64,000 nt of DNA from an uncultured Desulfuromonas sp. (GCF_963666745.1 NZ_OY762961.1:1910001-1974000), one strand, 5' to 3'. Positions 20,018 to 29,189 are shown, numbered from the stretch's first letter. The notes: generated by a model not told the origin, from the letters alone. Program-made: numbers and translations.

Positions 20018-20026
20018 GATCTGTTC

Positions 20027-20500
20027 CTATTTACTCCCCTCTGCGGTCAATTCGGGAAACGACTGTTGAAGCAGGCCGAATAATTCCCGCTCCTTCGCTT
20101 CCATCTCAGCGGCTTGCTCCTCGGTTCCACGTTCGTGGTCGTAACCGAGCAAATGCAAAATGCCATGAATAAGCAAAAAACACATTTCACTGAAAAACGT
20201 TGTTTCGGCCTCAGCAGCATCACGTGCCGCCGTATCGGCTGAAATGACGACATCACCGAGCAACTCCGGACAAATCCCGGCGCCTTCACCCTCCTGCTGG
20301 GCAAAAGAGATCACATTGGTCGGCTTGTCGCGCTGCAGATAGTCCCGATTAATTTCCTGAATTTGCTCGTCGTCGACAATGACTACCGACAACTCGGTGT
20401 CTTCAGGACATTCCAAGGCGTTTAAGATCGTCCTGGCTACCTTTTTGAATGTTGCTATCGTTATATCGTGGTTCTGCTGCTGATTCTCGATATAGATCAT
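20027..20500 (-). CDS. ybeY: Endoribonuclease YbeY (16S rRNA maturation)
   Basis: 157 residues from the ATG at 20500 (MIYIENQQQ), preceded by AAAGGA. The zinc site HGILHLLGYDHE is complete. This start lies inside the upstream 7TM-HD gene, giving a 98-nt overlap in a different frame. The longer reading to 20569 adds an Arg/Lys-rich leader that YbeY proteins do not have. It acts in rRNA processing and ribosome quality control in the cytoplasm. Confidence 0.92.
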   Translation of the reverse strand: MIYIENQQQNHDITIATFKKVARTILNALECPEDTELSVVIVDDEQIQEINRDYLQRDKPTNVISFAQQEGEGAGICPELLGDVVISADTAARDAAEAETTFFSEMCFLLIHGILHLLGYDHERGTEEQAAEMEAKERELFGLLQQSFPELTAEGSK

Positions 20501-22823
20501 CGTTGTTAATCCTTTTAATCTCTTTATCTTTTTCCCGCTCCTTATAGGCCGGTTCAGGATATTCGACACGTTGATGAAAAATCCCCGACAACATGCGGTT
20601 AAAACTCTTGGCGATTTCGTGGAGATCTTTCAGGGTCAGCTCACACTCATCAAGCTGGCCGTCGATAAAAATTTTGTTGATGATTTTTTGTACCATGCCC
20701 TGAATGCGTGCCGGAGTCGGATCCATCAGAGTCCGACCTGCCGCTTCAACCGAATCCGCCAGCATGATCAGAGCCGCTTCACGAGTCTGCGGTTTCGGAC
20801 CGGGATAGCGATAATCCTGTTCGTTGACCTGGCCGTCTTTTTCCCGTTGTTGCGCCTTGTCGAAAAAGAACTTGATCAGGGCGGTACCATGATGCTGGCG
20901 AATAATTTCAATCAGATCCTGTCCCAGCTTATGTTCTTTCGCCAGTTCCACACCGTCTTTGACGTGAGAAATCAGAATCAACGCACTCATCGACGGTGCC
21001 AGTTTGTCGTGACGGTTTTCCGGCGGATGCATATTTTCGGCAAAGTAGAGCGGCTTTTTGATTTTGCCGATATCGTGATAATAGGCTGCCACCCGCGCCA
21101 ACAGCGGGTTAGCGCCGATGGCCTCGGCGGCATTCTCCACCAGATTGCCGACAACGATGGAATGGTGATAGGTGCCCGGTGCCTGAATCATCAATTCACG
21201 CAGAATCGGGGTGTTCATATTGGCCAGTTCCATCAACTTGAAATCGGTGGTGTATTTAAATAACGATTCCACCAGAGGAATGGTACCGTTAACCACCATG
21301 GCACAGCCAAAAGCACCGACAAAGGCGAAGCCGAGGCGATACAACACCTGCTCGTTGAACGGATTGTCCGACAAGGAATAAATGGCCAACACCATGCCCA
21401 TATTGACCAGGGCCAAATACCAGCCGGCGCGATACAGGTTGCTGCGCGCCTGGCTGTGACGCACCCAATGCGCGGCGGTGACACTGCCCGCCAACACATA
21501 CAGCGAGATAAACAGGTTATTGCCAAACAACATGCCCATCAACAACGCCAGCAGCATGGAGAACACGTAAGCCACTTCAGAGTTAAGTACAATCCGTACC
21601 AACATGGCTCCGGCGGCAAACGGCAGCAGATAGTAATAACAGGCCGAATCAATATAGGGAAAGGCACTTTGCAATGCCATGGAGATAAAAATCCCCACTT
21701 TAGCGATAACAAACAGACCAACAAAAACCGAAACCAGAAACAACAGATCCCGTTGTTCCGGGTGGTATTTGCGGATGTTCATTTTGGCAAAGCGATGCAC
21801 GACATAAAACAGCAGAAGAATAGCCAGCATCAATCCGGCGGCATTGCGAGCCATCTTGAAACCATCGACAGACGACTGTAACGCATGCAGCTTCCGCACT
21901 TGCTCCGCCGTGACCCGCTCCCCTTCACGGACAATCATTTCACCACGTTTGACCTGCAGCAGAACCGGCAAAACCGATTCAGCTGCCGCCCGCTTACGTG
22001 CTTCTGTCTCGCTCTGGTTAAACGTCAGGTTAGGACGGACCATCTTCTGCAGAACCGCCATGACGGCAGCAGCATCTTCAGAAATCGCTTGATCGCCAAA
22101 CAACTGCTGGCGCAGGTCGTTGATCACCTCATTGATGCCGCGCACCGACTCTTTATCCTCGATCGCTGCCTCTTTTTCATGGGCAAGATCGCGGACAAGA
22201 ATGGAACCATGCCAGTTATTCTGGAACAACTCCAGATTGCCGACAATCTTTCGGTTCAGACCAGCGCGAACATCGCGGCTGAATTGCGCCACCAAAGCAT
22301 CATCTTCAGCGAGACGACGGAGCGCTTCAACTTGAGCCGGACTCAGTTGTAAATCTAAAATAGCAGCAGGGTCAACCGGCGGCAAAGGCATAACCCCAGC
22401 TTCAACAATCGCTTTCGCAGTCGTATCAGAGGCACTTTTGCCTTCGTCAGTGGGCTCGGTCGGAGCGACGACAACGGTGTCAAGGCGATGCTTTTCGGCA
22501 TTAAGCTGGCCAAGAACATCGCTGAATTTAAGCGCCACCGCTTTACTGGGGCGCGGATCATAATCATAGAGGGGGATCACCGCATCTGCGGCATCCTGCT
22601 TTTTCTTTTCCGTCAGTTCCGGTTCAGGAACCAGAAAATCCCGCGGTGTCTTGATATCGCGCGAAGCGATATCACCCGGCTGATAATAATCAGGAACAAA
22701 TCCCCCTTTGGGGATGATAATCACGGTTAAAAGAGCAGCCAGCAACACCAACAGCACCCGTTTGGTCGCTGAAGGCGTCAAAACAAAACGTTTCGTTTGC
22801 TTCTGTTTATTTTTTGGCGTCAT
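20403..22823 (-). CDS. PgpH-like 7TM-HD phosphohydrolase
   Basis: 806 residues. One N-terminal helix (about 25-42), a large extracytoplasmic 7TMR-HDED domain (50-330), seven membrane helices (335-520) and an HD domain with HHS...YYHDIGK (about 560-700). In Firmicutes this architecture (PgpH) hydrolyses cyclic di-AMP; in deltaproteobacteria the substrate is not certain. It is 2 bp from phoH, and its last 98 nt also encode the start of ybeY. Confidence 0.88.
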   Translation of the reverse strand: MTPKNKQKQTKRFVLTPSATKRVLLVLLAALLTVIIIPKGGFVPDYYQPGDIASRDIKTPRDFLVPEPELTEKKKQDAADAVIPLYDYDPRPSKAVALKFSDVLGQLNAEKHRLDTVVVAPTEPTDEGKSASDTTAKAIVEAGVMPLPPVDPAAILDLQLSPAQVEALRRLAEDDALVAQFSRDVRAGLNRKIVGNLELFQNNWHGSILVRDLAHEKEAAIEDKESVRGINEVINDLRQQLFGDQAISEDAAAVMAVLQKMVRPNLTFNQSETEARKRAAAESVLPVLLQVKRGEMIVREGERVTAEQVRKLHALQSSVDGFKMARNAAGLMLAILLLFYVVHRFAKMNIRKYHPEQRDLLFLVSVFVGLFVIAKVGIFISMALQSAFPYIDSACYYYLLPFAAGAMLVRIVLNSEVAYVFSMLLALLMGMLFGNNLFISLYVLAGSVTAAHWVRHSQARSNLYRAGWYLALVNMGMVLAIYSLSDNPFNEQVLYRLGFAFVGAFGCAMVVNGTIPLVESLFKYTTDFKLMELANMNTPILRELMIQAPGTYHHSIVVGNLVENAAEAIGANPLLARVAAYYHDIGKIKKPLYFAENMHPPENRHDKLAPSMSALILISHVKDGVELAKEHKLGQDLIEIIRQHHGTALIKFFFDKAQQREKDGQVNEQDYRYPGPKPQTREAALIMLADSVEAAGRTLMDPTPARIQGMVQKIINKIFIDGQLDECELTLKDLHEIAKSFNRMLSGIFHQRVEYPEPAYKEREKDKEIKRINNDDLYRESAAEPRYNDSNIQKGSQDDLKRLGMS

Positions 22824-22825
22824 AA

Positions 22826-23806
22826 CTACGCTTTCTCGTAAGCCTGAACAATCCGCTGCACGATGGGATGGCGCACCACATCAATCTGACTGAAACGACG
22901 AATGGCAATGCCGTCAATTTTGTCAAGAATTCGCAAAGCGTCAAGCAGTCCAGACGGGCGACCGGTGGGCAAATCAATCTGGGTTGCATCACCAGTGACC
23001 ACTGCCTTGCTACCGAAACCCAGTCGGGTCAAAAACATTTTCATCTGTTCTCGGGTCGTATTTTGCGCTTCATCAAGAATGATAAAAGAATCGTTCAAGG
23101 TCCGCCCCCGCATAAACGCTAATGGCGCAACTTCAACAATTCCCTCGTCAATCATCGCCTGACCCTTACTGCGCTCGACCATATCAAACAATGCATCATA
23201 AAGCGGCTGCAAGTAAGGATTGACCTTCTCAGCAATATCTCCGGGCAAAAATCCGAGTTTTTCTCCGGCTTCAACAGCTGGACGCACCAGGACTATGCGG
23301 TTGACCTGCTTTTTCTGCCAGGCGGCAACTGCCAAGGCCATCGCCAGGTACGTTTTTCCGGTACCGGCCGGGCCGACACCGAACACCACGTCATTCTGGC
23401 GAATCGCATCAATATACTCTTTTTGGGCGAGACTCTTCGGCGCAATATACTTATTGCGGGCGGAAACCAGAACGGTATCGAAAAAGATATCCGACAATTT
23501 GATGGAAGAATTGCTACGCAGAATATTGACCGCGTAATCGATATCCGGAGGGTACAGTGGATAGCCTTTTTGCAGCAAAGCCACCAACTGATTTAAAACC
23601 AGTTCGGTCAGTTCGACATCAAGTTTTGCGCCACTGATCTGTATGTCGTTGCCTCGTGATCCAAGACGAACTCCCAAAAGTTTCTCAAGTTGATGCAGAT
23701 GGCTGTTATGCTGCCCAAGCAGGGCATGCACCATCAAGGGGTCCGCAATGGTGAAACAACATCGATAAGGGTCTTCGTTCACAGAAACTCGGCTATGCGC
23801 AAACAA
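22826..23806 (-). CDS. phoH: PhoH-family ATPase
   Basis: 326 residues from a TTG codon at 23806 with AGGA five bases upstream. No earlier in-frame ATG exists and the first ATG would remove 24 residues. A KH-like N-terminal domain precedes the P-loop GPAGTGKTYLA and Walker B SFIILDEAQN. PhoH proteins are RNA-linked ATPases and are commonly next to ybeY and a 7TM-HD gene, as here. Confidence 0.9.
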   Translation of the reverse strand: MFAHSRVSVNEDPYRCCFTIADPLMVHALLGQHNSHLHQLEKLLGVRLGSRGNDIQISGAKLDVELTELVLNQLVALLQKGYPLYPPDIDYAVNILRSNSSIKLSDIFFDTVLVSARNKYIAPKSLAQKEYIDAIRQNDVVFGVGPAGTGKTYLAMALAVAAWQKKQVNRIVLVRPAVEAGEKLGFLPGDIAEKVNPYLQPLYDALFDMVERSKGQAMIDEGIVEVAPLAFMRGRTLNDSFIILDEAQNTTREQMKMFLTRLGFGSKAVVTGDATQIDLPTGRPSGLLDALRILDKIDGIAIRRFSQIDVVRHPIVQRIVQAYEKA

Positions 23807-23889
23807 TATTCCTGAGTGGCGCCCACAATTCTCCCTAGAACCGCAGCGGCATGGTTCAGCCCGGTTTCCAAGCGACCTTTTTCCGTCAC
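23779..23889 (-). CDS. Putative 36-residue ORF overlapping the phoH start
   Basis: GTG at 23889 begins a 36-codon reading frame that ends inside phoH. It overlaps the stop of the ORF at 23889-24035 (TAGTG) and reads MTEKGRLETG then an amphipathic AAAVLGRIVGA stretch. I recognise no family. The stop/start overlap and lack of low-complexity residues are the only support; it may be a coupled leader peptide or a remnant. Confidence 0.25.
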   Translation of the reverse strand: MTEKGRLETGLNHAAAVLGRIVGATQEYCLRIAEFL

Positions 23890-24035
23890 TAGGAAATCAC
23901 CACATCAAGATCGCCCAGATTAGCACTAATACCGGCACAGATCAACAGGGATTTACCCCCCGCTTCAGACAAGCTAACCACATGAAGTTGCGAAACAAAA
24001 CCACGCTCTAAGCACGCTGCCTTTTGCCATGTCAC
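23889..24035 (-). CDS. Putative 48-residue ORF upstream of phoH
   Basis: A GTG-started reading frame of 48 codons, on the same strand as phoH and 82 bp upstream of it. It contains a fairly ordinary coding-like stretch (SLSEAGGKSLLICAGIS) and ends in a TAG that overlaps the next GTG. No family is recognised. A weak GGGGGA lies about ten bases before the start. The rest of this 439-bp gap shows no other gene. Confidence 0.25.
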   Translation of the reverse strand: MTWQKAACLERGFVSQLHVVSLSEAGGKSLLICAGISANLGDLDVVIS

Positions 24036-24114
24036 TTAAGCAGAATCCCCCATCAAACCGCCATAAAACATCAGGACGAAAATTGCCTTTTAATTTCCTC
24101 CCCCTGTGTTATAA

Positions 24115-24120
24115 ATACAG
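24115..24120 (+). promoter_or_regulatory. Possible -10 element for eno
   Basis: A TATAAA lies in a TGTTATAAATAC context about 125 bp before the eno ATG. A weak TTTTAA sits 16 bp upstream as a poor -35. The 24040-24245 segment is AT-rich and otherwise empty. An AAAGGAG ribosome site at 24233-24239 decides the eno start. Confidence 0.35.
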
Positions 24121-24218
24121 CGCTGGAAACATACATTGTTTTAAAATGGCCCGTCATTGTGGCGGACCCACCATTATCACACAGGGCGAAAGTCCAGTTT
24201 ATCTAATTACTTCAGTAA

Positions 24219-25529
<1,311 letters not shown>

Positions 25530-25550
25530 TTCGCGTCTGGTTTGAATTGA

Positions 25551-25587
25551 AAAAGCCCTGCTGCATTTTTTGCGGCAGGGCTTTTTT
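25551..25587 (+). terminator. Intrinsic terminator of eno
   Basis: AAAAGCCCTGC and its complement GCAGGGCTTTT enclose a short loop and continue into a T-run. It begins 22 bp after the eno stop codon. Confidence 0.85.
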
Positions 25588-25589
25588 GC

Positions 25590-25968
25590 TTTGTGGTACG
25601 TGGTACGAAGCGTATTGCTCTGGCGTGCATCATCCGTTCTCAAGGTTGGTGCCCACGTGACGCGGGCTTCCGCGCCCGCACGTCGGGTCACTTTTGCGTC
25701 GTCAAAAGTGACGCAAAAACGACTCCCGACCATTGCGCCCTGCGGGTTCCCTCTATACGTTCACTCACACCGCGATGTCGGCAAGAACTCGGCCTGTGTA
25801 CCACAGTCCTCAAACATTTGCCGACGACCATCGCGGTGACCGTTCTCTTCGTTCGGCGCTGCTGAACGGGAGAACTTGGGTGCTAAATACATACACAAGT
25901 GTAGGGTGGACACCGGCCCACCCGTTTAACCGGTGCCACACCAGAGATAGAACGCGACATAATATTGT
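25590..25968. repeat. Gene-free repeat region rich in palindromes
   Basis: No credible gene is seen. The stretch holds a 10-bp hairpin with a six-base loop (25687-25712), and a 17-bp stem with a four-base bulge between 25768-25784 and 25818-25838. It also holds a copy of a 35-bp element (25850-25884) that recurs at 26229-26264, and a GGTGG/CCACC palindrome (25904-25925). Short open frames here have no ribosome sites. It resembles the non-coding spacer of integron-like islands. Confidence 0.5.
25850..25884. repeat. Direct repeat copy 1 (pair with 26229-26264)
   Basis: Starts CGTTCGGCGCTGCT, then an AAC-rich core and CTTGGG. About 28 of 35 positions match the second copy, which abuts the R' box of the attC-like site at 26261. 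On the minus strand both read as a cassette-like 5' end ending in AGCAGCGCCGAACG. Confidence 0.55.
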
Positions 25969-26075
25969 TATCAACGTTTTACGCCAATGGTGATGAGTTG
26001 CAAGATTTGCCGAGCTAAAGGGAGGCAAACCGAATCCGTGAAGCAAAACGGAAACAGACTCATTGGCGGTTAAGC
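25969..26075 (-). repeat. Possible attC-like site, long form
   Basis: On the minus strand a perfect R'' box GCTTAAC (26075-26069) follows the end of the 48-residue ORF. It leads into CGCCAATGAGT, whose complement recurs before 25983 (CATTGGCG), forming a large imperfect hairpin. The distal R' box (CGTTGAT, about 25970) is off consensus, so this assignment is weaker than the two sites upstream. Confidence 0.4.
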
Positions 26076-26080
26076 TAGGT

Positions 26081-26227
26081 TCAGGAGAAGTTCAGCCGGT
26101 TTTTGCATCCTTTTGAGCGGCCAGTCAAAAGTATGTCGCCTGCCGGGGCGAGTCCCGGCGACCTTGACCTTGGTTTTGCATTTGCCGTGGTATGCATGAT
26201 AAAAGCGATTGCACCAGAGAGCTTCAT
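26081..26227 (-). CDS. Small cassette-like ORF, 48 residues
   Basis: ATG at 26227 starts MKLSGAIAFIMHTTAN and the frame closes at 26081, just before an attC-like R'' box. It sits between two attC-like sites, the expected place for a cassette gene. An overlapping frame on the same strand is also open, so this could equally be a non-coding repeat. No function can be assigned. Confidence 0.25.
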   Translation of the reverse strand: MKLSGAIAFIMHTTANAKPRSRSPGLAPAGDILLTGRSKGCKNRLNFS

Positions 26228-26228
26228 C

Positions 26229-26264
26229 CGTTCGGCGCTGCTTAACAGGAGGCCTTGGGGGCTT
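26229..26264. repeat. Direct repeat copy 2 (pair with 25850-25884)
   Basis: CGTTCGGCGCTGCT followed by TAACAGGAGGCCTTGGGG. It contains a GCTTAAC box (26240-26246) and its end overlaps the R' box of the adjacent attC-like site. The pair is separated by 379 bp and lies in the same orientation. Confidence 0.55.
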
Positions 26265-26331
26265 AACGTTTGCGTTCAGAGTGCATTTATGGCGGAGCCA
26301 AAAACGTCGCCCTTGGAACGAACTGTTACAA
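26261..26331 (-). repeat. Integron attC-like recombination site
   Basis: Read on the minus strand, TTGTAAC overlaps the stop of the 189-residue ORF and is followed by AGTTCGTTCCAAGGGCGACG. The site ends in TCTGAACGCAAA and the R' box CGTTAAGC (26268-26261), which fits GTTRRRY. The left half closely matches the left half of the aadA1 attC as I recall it (AACAATTCGTTCAAGCCGACG), and the two ends form an imperfect stem with unpaired bases. Length 71 bp is within the attC range. Confidence 0.7.
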
Positions 26332-26895
26332 GACATGCTCCGGAGAGTCTCCCTCCACCAGTGACTCTAAGTAACACTCCAAATTGCCTTTTATTTTCTT
26401 AAAGACCTCTGGAAAATAACTTGCCAGTTCATGGAAGGTTGGGTTATCCGATGCCGGGCCGCCATGGTAGTGGCGCATGTGCCTAAGAATGTCTGCTCTT
26501 TCTTCTGCCGATACTGAATCAAGCGGATTTTGAGCGCTATATCCGTGAAAATTCGACAAATGAATGAATGCACAGCCAAACTTGTATACAGAGCGTGCCC
26601 ACCCTTCATATTGCTCTGCCACTACAACCATCATTGCATCCGTAACAACAGCCTGTTTGTTCCTGGCAGTCTGGACACTCCAGCGCTCTCCTCTAACCGT
26701 ACAGGCGATTAGCCTTTCCCGTTCCGTCAAATCAGGGATAGACAGCAGATAGAGAACTCGAATTAGGGAATCAAGCTCCTGCCGCAGGATGGCCATCATT
26801 GATCCGGGCAGATCAGGTATGCGGGAGAACGCGACTTCGTGCTCATTGGAGCGTGCCGTTATTAGCTCTATAAATTCCTGCACAAAACTCTCCAT
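26326..26895 (-). CDS. Hypothetical protein, cassette gene (189 aa)
   Basis: 189 residues, no family recognised. The protein is soluble and largely helical, with several histidines near MRHYHGG and HLSNFHGY. It starts from an ATG 17 bp after a GTTATAA box and stops inside the attC-like site at 26261-26331, which is typical for integron cassette genes. Its codon use looks less GC-biased than the flanking core genes. No cysteine motif, signal peptide or membrane segment is visible. Confidence 0.65.
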   Translation of the reverse strand: MESFVQEFIELITARSNEHEVAFSRIPDLPGSMMAILRQELDSLIRVLYLLSIPDLTERERLIACTVRGERWSVQTARNKQAVVTDAMMVVVAEQYEGWARSVYKFGCAFIHLSNFHGYSAQNPLDSVSAEERADILRHMRHYHGGPASDNPTFHELASYFPEVFKKIKGNLECYLESLVEGDSPEHVL

Positions 26896-26898
26896 GCC

Positions 26899-26973
26899 TT
26901 ATAACAGATTAGGTTTCAACTCTCCGCGCTCCGAACTGAAAGCAAATTGAACCGAGTTTGCGGATAATTGTAA
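26899..26973 (-). repeat. Possible degenerate attC site
   Basis: Between the 256- and 189-residue genes, the minus strand has GTTATAA (26905-26899) as an R'-like box and TTACAAT (26973-26967) as an R''-like box. GGTTCAA and TTGAAACC pair between them with one unpaired base. The boxes are off consensus, but position and length (75 bp) fit a cassette boundary. Confidence 0.3.
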
Positions 26974-27686
26974 TAGTCGGTCGGGATTTGCGATGACTTC
27001 TGAACTAGCGGATGGTCATTGGTGAACTGGCTAGAGTCGAAATTCAATTTTCCTGTTGCACCGTGCCGCTCAAAATGCGAGACCACAGCCCAACCGACTT
27101 TCTGCATTACACGGGCAAGACCAATTACGACTAAAGCACCTATGCTTGAATTTGCAGGACAAGTTTCCTGCAACCGCTTGAGCAATGCATCTTCTTTGTG
27201 GTGCACATGAGCACCGCCATCGCGATCAGCAACAACCTTGATTAGATCCCGCAGTGAAAGGGGTACAGGGTGTACCGTAAAGAGCTGGTCTACCCACTCC
27301 GTTAGCGGAATTGGTGAGGCGCCTTCATCAAGCATCGGCTGACATATCTCGACACCGTTAAAGTACCGGATGACTTCAAACGGCATGCAGCCGATCTCTA
27401 ACGCGCTTGAACCTACCGCATGCACGTTATTTAGATATTCTAAATGTTCTGGGAATGTCCCTGGCTGATAAAACTCAATCTTTTTGAGAGGAGTCAGCTC
27501 AATGTTTCCAAACAACCGTGGAAGCAGAGAATTGTCCTTACCCCAGTTTGAGTCACAGAGCAAAATGCGCAATTGGGTAGACAGCGCACGATACATATGA
27601 GCCTCACCCTCATAGATACAGCGAAGGGACGTATCAATAACTCTGAAGCATCCAACTGCCGCCTCAAATTCCCACTGTTCGCCCAC
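26916..27686 (-). CDS. Hypothetical protein, cassette gene (256 aa)
   Basis: 256 residues from a GTG at 27686 with AAGGAGGT five bases upstream, the strongest ribosome site in this island. No known domain is recognised. It is soluble, with a C-terminal segment DYYNYPQTRFNL and a charged RDGGAHVHHKED stretch. The R' box of an attC-like site lies 16 bp before its start and a weaker one overlaps its end, so it looks like a separate gene cassette. Confidence 0.65.
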   Translation of the reverse strand: MGEQWEFEAAVGCFRVIDTSLRCIYEGEAHMYRALSTQLRILLCDSNWGKDNSLLPRLFGNIELTPLKKIEFYQPGTFPEHLEYLNNVHAVGSSALEIGCMPFEVIRYFNGVEICQPMLDEGASPIPLTEWVDQLFTVHPVPLSLRDLIKVVADRDGGAHVHHKEDALLKRLQETCPANSSIGALVVIGLARVMQKVGWAVVSHFERHGATGKLNFDSSQFTNDHPLVQKSSQIPTDYYNYPQTRFNLLSVRSAES

Positions 27687-27701
27687 TTCGACCTCCTTGA
27701 A

Positions 27702-27758
27702 ACCTAACGATTGAATTCAGCCGCGCGGTTTTGGCGTCTGCGGGAATGATTTATTATA
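27702..27758 (-). repeat. Integron attC-like site (57 bp)
   Basis: On the minus strand the site runs from TATAATAAATCATTC to GCGGCTGAATTCAATCG and the consensus R' box GTTAGGT (27708-27702). The right half resembles the right half of the aadA1 attC as I recall it (GCGGCTTAACTCAAGCGTTAGAT-type). R'' is degenerate (AAT for AAC). It overlaps the last 13 codons of the BrnT-like gene, as cassette genes often run into attC. Confidence 0.6.
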
Positions 27759-28115
27759 GCCCGTATGCACACGAAAGGTTTCACATTCTGCGTGGCTGGC
27801 GCGGCGGAAAGATATGATTCTTACAGTTTCATCATTCCGCATTGTCGTTACAAATACGACAACTGCTCCGCTATCGTCTAACCCCATATGCATATGCCGC
27901 TTCTCGCCATTTTCAACAAAGGCGTCGCTAGTCATGAATGGTTGATGCGACACCGGGGTTAGCAATTGCTCGAAATAATGCACAGCACTTTCCAGAGAAA
28001 AACCATGCTTTTCACGATTCACCATTTCCTTGGTTTCATCGTACTCTATTTGAGTTCGCCCAATGATCAGCCGAAACTCGTAATCTGGTATTCCTAATTG
28101 TTCAGGGATACTCAT
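27717..28115 (-). CDS. BrnT-like toxin-family protein without an adjacent antitoxin
   Basis: About 132 residues from the ATG at 28115, preceded by TTGAGGT; a start seven codons upstream is possible. IEYDETKEMVNREKHGFSLE and the late VRIISFRRASHAE match the BrnT ribonuclease toxin family, including the KHG and the RRA(S) C-terminal core. BrnT genes normally precede brnA, but no brnA is found here. The C-terminal tail is encoded by an attC-like site. Toxin activity is an inference; the longer N-terminal region differs from typical BrnT. Confidence 0.65.
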   Translation of the reverse strand: MSIPEQLGIPDYEFRLIIGRTQIEYDETKEMVNREKHGFSLESAVHYFEQLLTPVSHQPFMTSDAFVENGEKRHMHMGLDDSGAVVVFVTTMRNDETVRIISFRRASHAECETFRVHTGYNKSFPQTPKPRG

Positions 28116-28139
28116 CGGTACCTCAAGGGCTATCACATG

Positions 28140-29141
28140 TTACTTTCGCGCCGGCGGCGCCATAAACTCCGGCCCAACCGGATCTGTAATCGCCGCATTA
28201 ACAATAGCAGCAATCTCATCACGATCCGCCTCTGACAACGACCAACCAAACACCTGATTCACCCGATCCAACTGCTGCGGATGCCGCGCTCCCCACAAAG
28301 CAATCGCTCCCTGATCAATCACCCAACGCACCGCCAACTCCAACACACCACGCTGAAAACGCTCCTGGGCAAACGCATCCAGCTTAGCCACCACGTCAAG
28401 ATATGCGGCATAACGCGGCGCTTTAAATTTCGGATCATACTGGCGAATATCATCGCCCTCAAAGGTCGGCTCCGCCGTCATCTTGCCGGACAACAAACCA
28501 CGACAGATAGCCCCATAAGCGAGAATTGCCAGCCCATGCTGCTGGGCATAAGGCCGTACATCGCCATCAATCTGCCGCTCAAACAGATTGTAAGGCGGCT
28601 GCACACTGTGCAACGGCGCCAGACTGCGGAAACGATCCATCTGCTCAGGATCGTAGTTACTGACACCAATCGCCCGAATCTTGCCGCTGGCGAGCAATCC
28701 GGCCATCACCTCAGCGGTCTCCTCAATGGGCACCAGCGGGTCCGGCCAGTGAATCTGGTAAAGATCGATATAATCGGTCTGCAGGCGCTGCAACGAATCA
28801 TCAATCTCCTGCAGCAATCGCTCACGGGTACAGTTACGCGATACCCGCCCTTTGTCATCCCACTGCAATCCGGCCTTGGTGGCCAATACCACCTTCTCGC
28901 GTGCGACATGGCCTTTCCAGGCCTGCCCCACCAGGGATTCAGAATGACCAAAACCATACACTGCGGCGGTATCAATAAACGTGATGCCCTGATCCAGAGC
29001 GGCACGAATGGTATCAATGCATTGGCTGTCATCACTGCCGCCCCACAACCAGCCACCAATGGCCCAGGTACCCAGACAGATTTTACTCACACGGATATCG
29101 GTTGTTCCCAATGGTGTGGTCTCAATAGCAGATGAACTCAT
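28140..29141 (-). CDS. Aldo/keto reductase
   Basis: 333 residues. The tetrad is visible as D and Y in FIDTAAVYG, K in VLATKAG and H in QIHWPDP, and the NADPH-binding VSNYDPEQM segment follows. It most resembles the AKR subgroup of YajO/Tas-like reductases. Substrate unknown. Its stop is 24 bp from the BrnT-like start, and it marks the edge of the cassette island. Confidence 0.9.
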   Translation of the reverse strand: MSSSAIETTPLGTTDIRVSKICLGTWAIGGWLWGGSDDSQCIDTIRAALDQGITFIDTAAVYGFGHSESLVGQAWKGHVAREKVVLATKAGLQWDDKGRVSRNCTRERLLQEIDDSLQRLQTDYIDLYQIHWPDPLVPIEETAEVMAGLLASGKIRAIGVSNYDPEQMDRFRSLAPLHSVQPPYNLFERQIDGDVRPYAQQHGLAILAYGAICRGLLSGKMTAEPTFEGDDIRQYDPKFKAPRYAAYLDVVAKLDAFAQERFQRGVLELAVRWVIDQGAIALWGARHPQQLDRVNQVFGWSLSEADRDEIAAIVNAAITDPVGPEFMAPPARK

Positions 29142-29189
29142 CTTTCACGCCTTTCTGCATGCCAGAACATGCCATGAATGGTGTTGGAT

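Noticed and set aside
26070-26336. 88-codon minus-strand frame overlapping an attC-like site
   Set aside because: Starts within the 189-residue gene and reads across the attC site; the 48-codon frame fits cassette geometry better.
25569-26402. Short plus-strand open frames in the repeat region
   Set aside because: They overlap palindromes, lack ribosome sites and change frame repeatedly.
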